Counted from the first letter of the stretch, positions 49,806 through 59,912 are shown. The stretch: DNA of 64,000 nt from Saccharomycopsis crataegensis (GCF_037102585.1 NW_027043820.1:902501-966500); one strand, 5' to 3'. A program made the numbers and translations. The notes: a model not told the origin generated them from the letters alone.

Positions 49806-50456
49806 GGTATATTGTGGTTAAAATGAAGCAGAAAAAAAAAAAAAACAAGAAAAGAAGAGATTAGAGAGAAAAAGGATTGTTATTCACTGGTGTACTTGGA
49901 TTTTGGGGAAACTTTGAGACAAATAAAGAGAAAAAAAAAGAAGGAACGAAGAACACTAGCAGAGGGGATGGAGGTGGTGTAGCTGGTGTGGGACGATCCA
50001 AAACTCGGGGACAACGCACGTATGATGATGAAATGGACAGGTATGGTTGGTTGGTTGACGTATATAATAGAATAAAGAGTGGGTCGATTGGAAAGAGAAA
50101 AAATTAAAGGGGAGGGAGGGGGTGATCTGGTTGGCTGGCGGAGGATTTTCATTTTTTTTTTTTTTTGGTTTTCTGTTACGTGTCCGGGACGGCCGCGGAG
50201 GGCGAATGTCTGGGTGTTTCAGCTATGCTGCCACTACCGCTGTCTGTGTATGTGGGTGGACTAAGTTAGTTTGTAGAGAGAGACGAGTAGAGTAGAGTAG
50301 AGTAGAGTAGTCTGCTTTTGTACAGCGTGCCGAAACGTGTGTGATGATTACAAGTGGCGTATCGTATCTCCCACTCGGTGGGTATCCTGCATTATCACTA
50401 ATGATTCTCTATAAACAAAAAAAATCCAACTATCGCTCAAATCATCAGCATTCAAG
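49806..50456. other. DCK1 upstream region with GTAGA repeat
   Basis: This 651-bp spacer has A-runs at 49833-49846 and 49931-49940, a T-run at 50154-50166, a GC patch GGGACGGCCGCGG at 50186-50198 and five AGTAG/GTAGA units at about 50285-50310. Confidence 0.45.
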
Positions 50457-50795
50457 TTATTCATCACCATCGATTCCTACAGAGCCATCGCTGATCTCTT
50501 CATTCAATATCATCATCGTCATCTCCATTTGTTCATGATGACAGCCCGCTCCTGTTCTTTCAAGCTCTATCACCATCAGTTGACGACGCAGATTCAGCAA
50601 TTCCGTAAGTTTGATAAATCCCATCATGTTGAAAAAGAGAATTACGAGTAGGAGGATCTTGCGCATTCTCCAAACATGTTGCTGTTTCAATTTCTTCAGT
50701 GACTGGGATTCTTGTAGTTCAAGATCATCGTTATTGTCTTCACGTTCGATCTCCGCTAACAAAGCAGCATGCGATTCTTTTTCATCAATAGCCAT
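50457..50795 (-). CDS. Small single-pass membrane protein, function unknown
   Basis: The 112-residue frame has a proper ATG. An acidic head (about 1-35) is followed by a basic patch (KKLKQQHVWRMRK, 34-46), a hydrophobic helix ILLLVILFFNMMGFIKL at 47-63, a short helix, and an acidic Glu/Met-rich tail. The topology looks like a type II or tail-facing single-pass protein. I do not recognise a family. It lies between DCK1 and PAN6 with its own AT-rich upstream region. The charge distribution is organised enough to suggest a real gene, but this is not certain. Confidence 0.45.
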   Translation of the reverse strand: MAIDEKESHAALLAEIEREDNNDDLELQESQSLKKLKQQHVWRMRKILLLVILFFNMMGFIKLTELLNLRRQLMVIELERTGAGCHHEQMEMTMMILNEEISDGSVGIDGDE

Positions 50796-51372
50796 TACTT
50801 CTTACCTTACTTTACTCACACCGTAGGAATTGTTATTTATTTTGCTGATGTATAAGAAATGTCAAAAGCAAAAACAGAACATAACAAAGATGGTGGAATT
50901 CCTATTGTTTATATTTATCTTCGGTTGGCATTTTTGCTAATGCATGGTAACTTGAACCCGGTGACAGAGCATTACCACAGAAACATTATTGCAGATTAAA
51001 ATTTTCAAAAACCCTGGAAGCACTTAAGGTATGATGCTATAACTATATCCCAATGCAAGCTATATATTATATATAAGAGTTGAAGGGGTAGTTATCAATG
51101 GAAAGTTACCCATCATTTGACAATAACAATTATGATGTATAGCAGACATCTCCAAACAAAATAAACATAAGGGGGGACTGACTGACTCTACTCTACTCTA
51201 CGAATACCCTTCCGCATTCATTGCAACCATTCCAATAATCTTTCTCAATAATAATAATTATTACATTTGACTATAAATAAAGATAGGTGGGCACCCCAAA
51301 CCTGCGGCTCAAAGCACGAAAAACATGGTAACATGGCAATTCATTATATATAGAAACCAGCGAGTTAGATTC

Positions 51373-51414
<42 letters not shown>

Positions 51415-51737
51415 AAAAAAAAGAGAGGCTTAGGATGAAAAAAAAAGATTGATGATATTAATTATCATGGATAATAATCTCTCTAGAAGGATTAGATCAA
51501 CAAGTCACCGTGGCGAAGAAGAGCCCATGGGATTGTGCAGATATACATAAATTTTCTTCGACATGCATCGCCTTCAATTTTGAGGTTTTACGTAAATGAC
51601 ATCTGAGTAAGCGTCTAGTATTTGAAAAAGAGAAACATAATAATAAAAGCTATAATAATCTCCATTTGTAAAGAGCATATACAAATAAATTGTCATTCCT
51701 ACAATCACACCAAAGCATCGAATGTTTATACAAAAAA
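50796..51737. other. Spacer with CA microsatellite between small membrane gene and PAN6
   Basis: This 942-bp spacer contains a TA-rich patch at 51061-51077, three CTCTA units at 51187-51201, a CA repeat at about 51374-51410 and an A-run directly after it. No gene or RNA was found. Confidence 0.5.
51374..51410. repeat. CA dinucleotide microsatellite
   Basis: About 18 uninterrupted AC units followed by a 12-A run. Confidence 0.95.
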
Positions 51738-52694
51738 CTATAAAAGAATATTATCAATCAATCTAGTAACATTGTCATCGGAAGAGTTGGTCACATAGAT
51801 TGCGCATGTGATGCACCCACCCTTGTTGGTATCTATCTCTGTTAATTCTTCCAAAGTGTCTTTATCATTGATGGAGATATAATCAACCTTCATCGCCCCA
51901 TCATCTACAAATGGCTGGATCACCGCCATCATTTGCTTCTGTAATTCTGCCACACTGGTGATGTTCTGTTGTTCGTACAAATCTTTACCATGTTTCAACA
52001 TTCGGTAAATATTGGTCGACATTTCCACGGTGGGACCATCCAAATACTTGTTTCTTGAACTCAACGCTAGTCCCGAGTCATCTCTGTAAATATCACAGAC
52101 CACAATCTCAATATCAAACAACAAGTCCTTGACCATTCTGCGGATCACCAACGACTGTTGATAATCTTTTTGTCCAAAGTATGCTCTGGTCGGGGTGACA
52201 ATGATGAAGAATTTCGACACCACCGTGGCGACCCCACGGAAGAAATTTGGTCTAGTTTTCCCTTCGAGCATTTCACTAAGACCGAGCACAGATACAAAGG
52301 CCCCAGACTGTTGTGACACATCTAGAGGGATTCCCGAAGGGTACATTTCTTTGACGTTTGGAAGGAACACCACGTCGACCTTGGTTTCTAGCCCGGCATG
52401 GGTGTCTGATAATTGGGAAACCAAACTGATGTCGTCTTCCACGGTTCTTGGATAAGCATCCAAGTCTTCATTAGGAGCAAACTGCGATGGGTTAACGAAG
52501 ATGGAAATGATGGTGGCCCCGTTATTCTTAAGCGATTGTTTGATCAATGACAAATGGCCTTGGTGGAGCGCCCCCATGGTCGGGACCAACCCCACGGTCT
52601 TGTTGGCGAGGGTACACGAGAGTCTCCATTTTCTGACGTCGGCAATACTGGTGAGCACGAGAGGTCTGTAAGGCTGTGATTTTTCTTGTTCCAT
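51738..52694 (-). CDS. PAN6: Pantothenate synthetase (pantoate-beta-alanine ligase)
   Basis: Pan6 condenses pantoate with beta-alanine using ATP to make vitamin B5, the precursor of CoA. The ATG at 52694 gives 318 residues (309 in S. cerevisiae). The frame runs a further 31 codons upstream to other ATGs, but that part encodes a Cys/Phe-rich stretch unlike the family. Signatures: VPTMGALHQGHLSLI (nucleotidyl-transferase HIGH-like), FVNPSQFAPNEDLDAYPR, RAYFGQKDYQQ (KDxQ) and ALSSRNKYL (KMSKS-like SRN). All active-site motifs are present. Confidence 0.95.
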   Translation of the reverse strand: MEQEKSQPYRPLVLTSIADVRKWRLSCTLANKTVGLVPTMGALHQGHLSLIKQSLKNNGATIISIFVNPSQFAPNEDLDAYPRTVEDDISLVSQLSDTHAGLETKVDVVFLPNVKEMYPSGIPLDVSQQSGAFVSVLGLSEMLEGKTRPNFFRGVATVVSKFFIIVTPTRAYFGQKDYQQSLVIRRMVKDLLFDIEIVVCDIYRDDSGLALSSRNKYLDGPTVEMSTNIYRMLKHGKDLYEQQNITSVAELQKQMMAVIQPFVDDGAMKVDYISINDKDTLEELTEIDTNKGGCITCAIYVTNSSDDNVTRLIDNILL

Positions 52695-52932
52695 TGTGGC
52701 GTGGCCGGTAATCAAAAAATAAAAAACACACACACACAAGTGAGAAAGTGAAAGAGGGCCTATCCGAGGGGGAAATAAAATCATCAATCATCATCATCAT
52801 CATCTTCTTCTTCATCATGGGGGCGGTTGTGCGAGCGAGCGAGCGCACGAGCGAGAGTAAGCGAGAGAGCAGGGCGCCGCACCCCCTGAAATGATTCTGG
52901 AGAGCGACGGCCGGGCAACGTGACGCGATAGC

Positions 52933-52976
<44 letters not shown>

Positions 52977-53111
52977 ATTTGTTTACAAAATATGTTGTTG
53001 TTGTTTTTTTTGTTTATTTTCTGTTTTACATCAAAACATCTGCTATTATTATACAGCTCGCATGTGTCAAGACAATAATACTCATAATCATAACAGTGCT
53101 CTAGCAGTATA
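52695..53111. other. Divergent promoter PAN6/NDC80 with a 41-nt T-run
   Basis: This 417-bp spacer holds GAGC repeats at about 52831-52856, an MCB-like ACGCGA at 52923-52928 and an unbroken run of 41 T at 52935-52975, likely nucleosome-excluding. Confidence 0.55.
52935..52975. promoter_or_regulatory. Poly(dA:dT) tract of 41 bp in the PAN6/NDC80 promoter
   Basis: Forty-one uninterrupted T. Such tracts resist nucleosome wrapping and keep yeast promoters open; that role here is inferred. Confidence 0.7.
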
Positions 53112-55274
53112 ATGTCACAGGACTACGCCTACAAAAGGCAAAGAATATCAGAATCTCACCCAACCTCGCACACCCCTCTTGCAACCCTCGATAACAACGT
53201 CTCCCATATTCCTACCATGATGAGCAATTTCAAGAAGAAAAATGGTGCTTCAGGAAAAAGACTTTCCATGATCAACAAACGACACTCAAGCATCGGGCCT
53301 CCGCGATTATCTTCGTTTGGTATCCCCTCGTCAGCATCGTCGCTCAAGAAAACCCTTGATTCTCCTTCAAGTCAGTCTGGCAAGGTCAAAGGGGCTAATC
53401 TCAATCCAAGGAAAGCCCTGACCATTGGAAGAAACCCTAAACTAAATAATAACAATAATAATAATAAAAATAACAAAAATAATAATAATAATAATAATAA
53501 TAGATTGTCAATTTACTCTCAACTGGGAATGTTCAACGGAGGGGCAGGCGCAGGAGGAATATCATCTGCACTACTTCCAACCCCGTCAACGTCCGCAAGC
53601 AGTTCACAAAACAATAATACCCATACCATCCAAAGAGACCCTAGACCTTTACGAGATGGTCAATATCAAGAAACCATGCGACAAGAAATCCACAGTTATT
53701 TGATCGACAATCATTTTGAAATCAACACCAAGCACTTACTCACGGAGAAAACTTTGAGAGCCCCGACCCAAAAGGATTTTGTGGCGATTTTTAACTGGCT
53801 CTTCAAACAAATTGATCCTGGCCACACCGTCACCAAGTCTCTTGAAAGTGATGTCACTCTTCTTTTGAAAGTCGTCCAGTACCCTTATCTCAGTACCATA
53901 AACAAATCCCAAATTTCCGCGGTGGGTGGCCACAATTGGCATGTGTTTTTGGGGATGTTACATTGGTTGGTGAAATGCAGTTATTTCGATCACCAGGCCG
54001 CCAAAGAAGTTATGAATGACGACGAGCTTGTCAGCTCGAGCATTGAAGAAATTGATCTTGGTGATAAATTGAACAACATGTTTTTCAAGTATATGAAGAA
54101 TGCGTATCAATTATTTCTGATGGATAAGGACAATTACGAACCTTTGAAAGAGGAATTACAAGCCGAATTTGACGGGTACATGCAGTTGATTGAACGCTCG
54201 GTCACCGATGTCGAGGCAGAATATCAACGGTTATTCGAAAAATATAATCGGTTGGTAAAGGAAGATGAAACCATTGAACACGGTAATAAGCGAAGCCAGG
54301 CTTTGGAAACCGATATTTTGAAGTTCAAAGAATACATTAAATCCATCGAGGCGCGAAAAATCAAATGGAATGCCAATGTTAATAAGATGACGTCTGAAGT
54401 CAATAACTTGAAACTGAGACAATTAGAGCTTGCACAGGCCAATCAAAAGGTGGTGCAAATGTTGACCGATCATGGATTGAATTTGAATGACGTGAAAGGC
54501 TTGATTGATGACAAAAGAAATGTCATTGCCGAACACGAAAATATGTTAAAGCTGGTTGAAGAATCGACTGCTCAACTACGAGAACACGAAAACGAAGCTC
54601 GAAAGCATTTTGATGTGTTGCAGGATTTGGCGAAAGACTTTAATAGTGATATCTACTCAATTTCTAATATTGCCGCGTCAGAATACCAGTATGATTTGGA
54701 TATTGAAATTCAATTGGATGATCTTTTGGCGGAAGAGAAATTGGGGCTTCGGTCAGATGAATTACTTAAAGGTCAAGATCTCAGGACAACGAAAAAACAA
54801 TCGCTCAAAGATTTACAGAAACGAGCCCGAGACAAGAATTTCAAGATCAAGGATGAAATCATCAAACAGCAAAACAGTATTGATTTGCTCAGTGAGACGA
54901 GTACGGAGAAGACCGAATATTATAGTAATTTGGAAGCTAAGCTATCTTTGTTGAAAATCCAGTCGGATGAGTTGTACAATACCATTACGTTAGAGTCGAA
55001 TGCCTCTAATACTGAGACGGAGAAGCTTGAAATGCAACTCCAGTCATTACGAACTACTGTTGATCTGAGTTTGTTAGATATCGATCAGAAAATCCACTCC
55101 AAAGAGATTGAACACGACGGAGTTTTGAACGAAACTAGAGTGAAACGCGAGCAGTTACATAAGGACGCAGAGAAGGTGATTAATGAAGTGATCTCTTTCA
55201 AAATGGATATCCAAGAGTCTTTGGAGACTTTAAGCGAGGCGGTACTGGTTGAATATCTTGAGGAGACGGGGTAG
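53112..55274 (+). CDS. NDC80: Ndc80/Hec1, outer-kinetochore microtubule-binding protein
   Basis: Ndc80 pairs with Nuf2 and binds microtubules through a calponin-homology head. The protein has 720 residues (691 in S. cerevisiae). A basic, Ser-rich N-terminal tail (RLSMINKRHSS, PPRLSSFGIP), the likely Aurora B target, contains an Asn run from AAT/AAC repeats near 115-132. DPRPLRDGQYQ near residue 176 opens the CH domain, followed by APTQKDFVAIFNWLFKQIDP and GGHNWHVFLGMLHWLV. A long coiled coil extends from about 355 to near the C terminus, broken near the middle as in the family. Its CTG codons fall mostly at coiled-coil hydrophobic positions. Confidence 0.95.
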   Translation: MSQDYAYKRQRISESHPTSHTPLATLDNNVSHIPTMMSNFKKKNGASGKRLSMINKRHSSIGPPRLSSFGIPSSASSLKKTLDSPSSQSGKVKGANLNPRKALTIGRNPKLNNNNNNNKNNKNNNNNNNNRLSIYSQLGMFNGGAGAGGISSALLPTPSTSASSSQNNNTHTIQRDPRPLRDGQYQETMRQEIHSYLIDNHFEINTKHLLTEKTLRAPTQKDFVAIFNWLFKQIDPGHTVTKSLESDVTLLLKVVQYPYLSTINKSQISAVGGHNWHVFLGMLHWLVKCSYFDHQAAKEVMNDDELVSSSIEEIDLGDKLNNMFFKYMKNAYQLFLMDKDNYEPLKEELQAEFDGYMQLIERSVTDVEAEYQRLFEKYNRLVKEDETIEHGNKRSQALETDILKFKEYIKSIEARKIKWNANVNKMTSEVNNLKLRQLELAQANQKVVQMLTDHGLNLNDVKGLIDDKRNVIAEHENMLKLVEESTAQLREHENEARKHFDVLQDLAKDFNSDIYSISNIAASEYQYDLDIEIQLDDLLAEEKLGLRSDELLKGQDLRTTKKQSLKDLQKRARDKNFKIKDEIIKQQNSIDLLSETSTEKTEYYSNLEAKLSLLKIQSDELYNTITLESNASNTETEKLEMQLQSLRTTVDLSLLDIDQKIHSKEIEHDGVLNETRVKREQLHKDAEKVINEVISFKMDIQESLETLSEAVLVEYLEETG

Positions 55275-55661
55275 ATATATATATATATTGTTTATTGTTA
55301 TTATTATTATTATTATTATTATAGTACTGTGTGGTATATTGGTCACAGTTTTAGGTTAATTATTTTGTAAAGTAACATATTATATAAGATGAATATAATA
55401 TAATATAATACATGAATGGTGATAATAGTTGAGGGTAAGCACCCACCGCAGCGGCACCTCTCTCTCGACTCACGATCAGGTGACCAGGAAGCAACCCCCT
55501 CCTTAGTGTGAAATCCGGAGAATTTTATTGGCTGCCTGCAGAAAACCACACTGTGTGGAAAAAATCAAAAAACGAAGGGAAAAAAAAAATATCAGCTCTG
55601 TGAAACCCTCGTCTGAAGAAGGCTAGATAACAACCACCATCCATCACCATATCTTTCTCCG
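55275..55661. other. NDC80 3' region and CYT1 promoter
   Basis: This 387-bp spacer has an ATT repeat at about 55299-55322, an AT-rich poly(A)-type region to 55410 and a CCAAT box on the minus strand at 55527-55531. Confidence 0.5.
55527..55531 (-). promoter_or_regulatory. CYT1: CCAAT box (Hap2/3/4/5-type) upstream of CYT1
   Basis: ATTGG on the plus strand, 131 bp before the CYT1 ATG. CYT1 is a known Hap-complex target in S. cerevisiae. The match is only 5 bp. Confidence 0.4.
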
Positions 55662-57272
55662 ATGTTTGCGTTAAAGTCTGCTACTAAGCGTCTCAACAGT
55701 GTGAGTTAAAAACATTGCTTTGTTTTTCATTATTATTTGCGGTTTTATTTGAAGGAACTTTTGAAGAGAAAAAAAAAAAAGGAAGGAAGAAAAGAAGGAA
55801 GGAAGTATCAAAATCATGACAAATGGTCGAATCGTTTATGGAGTATGCTATCTCTATTATAGAAATTGGATACATGAAGAGGACTACCAGTTAATGATAT
55901 ATCTCTAGATTCATCATCTTTGAAACGAAAATTAATCTCATTAATATCCGGGTCAAGGGTACTTGAACTTTATCGAAAATTATTATTATCGTCTTTATGT
56001 TTATGTTTTTTATTGAGCAGTTTTTTGGGGGAATAATGGGCTGAAACATGATAGAAAGCATTAGGTGATCTGTTTGGAAAGACAATGGCTTTATCGAATC
56101 ATAATAAAAGTTATTTATTTGATTATTCTTTTTTTTTTTTTTTTTGAATTTTTGAATTTTTGAATTTTTGAATTTTTGAATTTTTTTTCTTTTGTTTATG
56201 AGGGTGTGCTGGCGTCAAAATTTTTGGATATTCTATTTGGCTCATGATAATGGTTGTTGGTCAACCGAGTTCTTAATGGTCTCTTGAGATAAACGTAATT
56301 TGTTGGTGAAACTTCCTAACTTTTTCAGATCGGAACAATTGTCATTCAAATCTTGTCATTTAATATGATCTATCCAAACTTCATACTAACAACAATCATT
56401 AGAGAGCCTTTTCTACCAACACTGCCGCCAATGCCACTTCATTTGCAAAGAAGGCATTCACTGGTGGTGTTGCCGCCACTGGTTTGGCTGCCTCTTACCT
56501 TTTGTACGCTGACGGTCAGACTGCCGAAGCCATGACCGCTGCTGAACACGGTTTACATCCTCCAGCTTACGGTTGGTCCCACAACGGCATGTTCGACACT
56601 TTTGACCATGCTTCTATCCGTCGTGGTTTCCACGTTTACCGTGAAGTTTGTGCTGCTTGTCACTCTCTTGACAGAGTTGCTTGGAGAACTTTGGTTGGTG
56701 TTTCCCACACTAACAGTGAAGTTAAAGAAATGGCCGAAGCCTTCGAATATGACGACGAACCAGATGACCAAGGTAACCCAAAGAAGAGACCAGGTAAGTT
56801 GGCCGATTACATTCCAGGTCCATACGAAAACGAACAAGCTGCCCGTGCTGCCAACCAAGGTGCCCTTCCACCAGATTTGTCATTGATTGTCAAGGCCCGT
56901 CACGGTGCTTGCGACTACATCTTTGCATTGTTGACTGGTTATCCAGATGAACCTCCAGCCGGTGTTGTGTTGCCAGTTGGTGCCAACTACAACCCATACT
57001 TCCCAGGTGGTTCTATTGCCATGGGTCGTGTGTTGTTCGATGACTTGGTTGAATACGATGACGGTACCCCAGCTTCCACCGCCCAAATGGCCAAGGATGT
57101 CACCACTTTCTTGAACTGGGCTGCTGAACCAGAACACGATGACAGAAAGAAGGACGGTTTGAAGGCCATCATTGTTCTTTCCTCTTTGTACTTGATTTCT
57201 GTCTGGGTCAAGAAGTTCAAGTGGGCTCCAATCAAGAGCAGAAAGATTGTTTTCAACCCACCAAAGAAATAA
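55662..57272 (+). CDS. CYT1: Cytochrome c1, haem subunit of the bc1 complex; one 702-nt intron
   Basis: Cyt1 passes electrons from the Rieske protein to cytochrome c in the inner mitochondrial membrane. Exon 1 (55662-55700) encodes 13 presequence residues, MFALKSATKRLNS. Exon 2 (56403-57272) continues RAFSTNTAANATSFAKKAF, a typical basic, Ser/Ala-rich presequence, then a hydrophobic GGVAATGLAASYLLYA bipartite sorting signal. The mature part has the haem site CAACH near residue 96, PYENEQAARAANQGALPPDL, the methionine ligand in GGSIAMGR near 214-221, and a C-terminal membrane anchor near 263-280. The total is 302 residues (309 in S. cerevisiae). The exon-2 frame has no upstream in-frame ATG, which is why the first exon is required. 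Strong TTG, GGT and GCC codon bias indicates high expression. Confidence 0.95.
55701..56402 (+). other. CYT1: CYT1 intron (702 nt)
   Basis: The donor is GTGAGT (not GTATGT or GTAAGT), the branch TACTAAC is at 56384-56390, and the acceptor ATTAG ends at 56402. Inside are a T-run at about 56129-56145 and five GAATTTTT units at 56146-56185. No snoRNA could be supported inside it. Confidence 0.88.
56146..56185. repeat. GAATTTTT tandem repeat, 5 units, in CYT1 intron
   Basis: Five perfect 8-bp units following a long T-run. Confidence 0.9.
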
Positions 57273-57621
57273 AAGTAGCAACCGGGCTATAGACACATGA
57301 ATCTCTGAGAGAAAATGAAACAAAAAAAAAACCCCCCAACAACAACAACAACACCACCAAAACAATCATACAAAAAGACAAAAAAAAAAGACATAAATAA
57401 TCCCATTTAAGTAAGAAAATTAACATTACTATTGTTCAACCCCTTGAAAATAGTCCATGAGACGGGAATTTTTGGATAATCTTCCGATTTGATTCTTGAT
57501 TCTTATTTCCCTTATTACTCGACTTGAACAGATTTCATGACCCCACTGACCTCTGTGCACTTATTCCATCACCGCCAAGTTTCTTTTACATATACTTCAT
57601 TAAAGTTCCTTAATAAAAGCA

Positions 57622-57667
<46 letters not shown>

Positions 57668-58291
57668 TGACTCAGCTTTTTTTATTTGATGTACTGTAGT
57701 TTATGTTCAGGTGTTGTTTGACGCAAACGTTTGTTGGAAAAAGGCCAAGACGGCTAGCCGACTACTAAGTTGAAATGAAAGGTGTAACAATCTAAATCTA
57801 TTGAGAAGTAGGACTATTATATGAATAACCAACCTCGAGAGGAATATAATATAATAATAATAAACAGGAGAGAACTAAATGAATAAAAAAAAAAAAAAAG
57901 AGAAAAGATTCTTTCATGACATGCGGAATACCCGGGAAATACCAGTGGAAATGGTGAAGCTGAATATGGAATGAAGAGACGTATTGGTGGTAATAGCGCG
58001 GGGAGGGGGATCAGAACAGAACAGAACAGGATCATGAACCAATTTTTGGTTTGTGTGGGAAACTCAATCGAGTTAGGTTATTGTGTGTGTATATATAAAT
58101 ACATGCTTCCTGAGAAGGTCGATCATGTCGCCTCCCCCGGGTATGATGTAAGATTTAGGAACCTTCCTATTGTCGTCGAGATTTTCGCTGATATCGAGGG
58201 TTGGAGCGCTGTGAAGCAGACACGCTGCGAGATGGAGCGGAAGAAGAAGAAGAAGAAGAATAATAATAATAATAATAACTGCCAGCAAGTA
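57273..58291. other. Convergent 3' spacer CYT1/zinc-finger gene
   Basis: This 1,019-bp spacer has A-runs at 57323-57331 and 57380-57388, an ATT repeat at about 57629-57667 and an A-run at 57886-57899. An open frame at 57971-58534 overlaps the zinc-binding gene on the other strand and is rejected. No RNA gene was found. Confidence 0.5.
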
Positions 58292-58504
58292 CTAGTAGAA
58301 GAAGTCTTTTACTCTTCCTTTGACACAGTAGGGACACATCATATGGTTACATCGGTAACAGTTGAAACTGTACGGAAGTTGCTCTCGAGACCCATGGACC
58401 TGGCCGCACTGGCAACAGTACCACTGGATGATCTTGTTGGGGTCGGTGTACCCGGGGTTGGGGGTCTTTGGGAGAGACAGCTGGGGATGGTTGTGATTGC
58501 CCAT
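58292..58504 (-). CDS. Small zinc-ribbon-like protein of 70 residues
   Basis: The frame starts at the ATG at 58504 (a longer frame with Phe run upstream is less likely) and encodes 70 residues. Two paired-cysteine clusters stand out: WYCCQCGQ near residues 28-35 and FNCYRCNHMMCPYC near 47-60. This arrangement (CxxC, CxxC, then CxxC with a His between) is typical of small fungal proteins with WxCCxCG and CxxCxHxxCxxC motifs, whose function is mostly unknown. The protein probably binds one or two zinc ions. Upstream is a divergent promoter shared with a dehydrogenase gene. Confidence 0.65.
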   Translation of the reverse strand: MGNHNHPQLSLPKTPNPGYTDPNKIIQWYCCQCGQVHGSREQLPYSFNCYRCNHMMCPYCVKGRVKDFFY

Positions 58505-58874
58505 GGTGAAAGAAGGAGGATTCTGGCAATTTAAAAAAAAAAAAAAAAGAGTTGGTCCTCCCGCCAAACTGGTGGACGTCGAGAAAGGAAAAGCGACGCA
58601 AAAAGTGTGCGGTTTGTGTCACTTTTCTTGTGGGCGGTGGTGGTTTGGTGGGCACGCCTTCCAGAGCGGGGTCTCCCACCCGGGTGCGTAGGCTATTATT
58701 GGATGTGATGGATGGCCATTTTCAACATTCTGCCCTTGTTTGTTTGTTCCTGTAAATAAATAAATAAATATGCCCTAAATAAATAAATACCAGGCGGCTG
58801 CTGTTTGTCACCCCAGAAATCCTTGGTTGGTTGGTGTATATGTATATTCACATTTGTTTCTCTGTACTTCATCC
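58505..58874. other. Divergent promoter, zinc-ribbon gene and dehydrogenase gene
   Basis: This 370-bp spacer has an A-run at 58533-58548, a GTGGGCGGTGGTGG patch near 58630-58643 and AAAT repeats at 58756-58770 and 58777-58789. Confidence 0.45.
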
Positions 58875-59912
58875 ATGGCCAAACCATTGGTGCTTCAATT
58901 GGGCGGTCCCATCCGCTACAACCTCCAACAGTACTCGCAGTTCCTGCAAACTTTCGACATCGTCGAGGTCAAGGATCTCGCCCGGCCCCAGTTCAAACAA
59001 GCCCTTTCCAATGGCACTTTCGGTCAATTCTATGCTGTTTACCGGCCGTTCTGGAATGACGGGTTCCAGATGGGCCAGTGGGACAAAGAATTGATCGATC
59101 TCTTACCGTCGTCATGCAAAATCATCGCCATGGCCGGGGCGGGGTTCGACTGGATCGATATTGATTATTTGAGCTCCAAAGGCATTGTCTATTGCAATGG
59201 TGGTTGGGGCCCCACCGAAGCAGTGGGGGATAATGCCATCTGGCATATCTTATCGACCTTCAGAAACTTTTGCTGGAGTTTCAAAGCAGCAGCGTCGTGC
59301 GACAAACAACAGTTTCTTGACGCCCATACCAACTGCGTGCTCACGGCGTTTAATCCCATGGGCCATACTTTGGGGATCATTGGCATGGGGAAAATCGGGT
59401 ACAGGATCGCCGAGAAGGCCAACAAAGGTTTAGCAATGAAAATTGCTTATTATGATCTATTCCAACGGCCTCGGGAACAAGAACGTGCCATTGAGGCAAC
59501 GTACTATAAGAATCTCGAGGAATTGCTCGCGGTGTCAGATTGTGTGGTATTGGCCACCCCAGCATTCGCCGATAAGTTCATGAATCGCCAAGTATTTTCG
59601 AAATTCAAAAAAGGTGCGCGGTTCGTCAACATTGCTCGAGGTAAGCTTGTCGATACCGACGCCCTTGTCGATGCCATCAACAGTGGGCATATTTATGCCG
59701 CAGGCTTGGACGTGTTTTACGATGAACCCCAAGTTCCCAAGCAATTGGCCGAGTTGAAAACGGTATCATTGACTTGTCATAACGCTGGAGGCTCGATTAG
59801 TACCTGGATATTCTTTGAAAAATCGGGGATGGACAATATTTCGAGTTTTTATCGGCATGGTAAGGCGGTCTCCCCGGTGAACTTGGGGTTGCTTAATAAA
59901 TCGAAATTGTGA
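58875..59912 (+). CDS. D-isomer-specific 2-hydroxyacid dehydrogenase (glyoxylate/hydroxypyruvate reductase-like)
   Basis: The ATG at 58875 gives 345 residues; the frame runs 16 codons further up through a GTG, TTG and other non-ATG codons. The NAD(P)-binding GIIGMGKIGYRIAEKA (GxGxxG) begins near residue 165. The catalytic triad of the family is present: Arg in NIARGKLVD near 253, Glu in YDEPQVP near 284, and His in LTCHNAGGS near 302. It resembles yeast Gor1 (glyoxylate reductase, 350 aa) and fungal mandelate-dehydrogenase-like proteins. The substrate cannot be fixed from sequence: glyoxylate, hydroxypyruvate or a branched 2-keto acid are all possible. No targeting signal is clear. Confidence 0.85.
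   Translation: MAKPLVLQLGGPIRYNLQQYSQFLQTFDIVEVKDLARPQFKQALSNGTFGQFYAVYRPFWNDGFQMGQWDKELIDLLPSSCKIIAMAGAGFDWIDIDYLSSKGIVYCNGGWGPTEAVGDNAIWHILSTFRNFCWSFKAAASCDKQQFLDAHTNCVLTAFNPMGHTLGIIGMGKIGYRIAEKANKGLAMKIAYYDLFQRPREQERAIEATYYKNLEELLAVSDCVVLATPAFADKFMNRQVFSKFKKGARFVNIARGKLVDTDALVDAINSGHIYAAGLDVFYDEPQVPKQLAELKTVSLTCHNAGGSISTWIFFEKSGMDNISSFYRHGKAVSPVNLGLLNKSKL

Noticed and set aside
57971-58534. 187-codon plus-strand frame
   Set aside because: It overlaps the zinc-ribbon gene on the other strand, contains Lys and Asn runs from AAG/AAT repeats, and has no recognisable domain.
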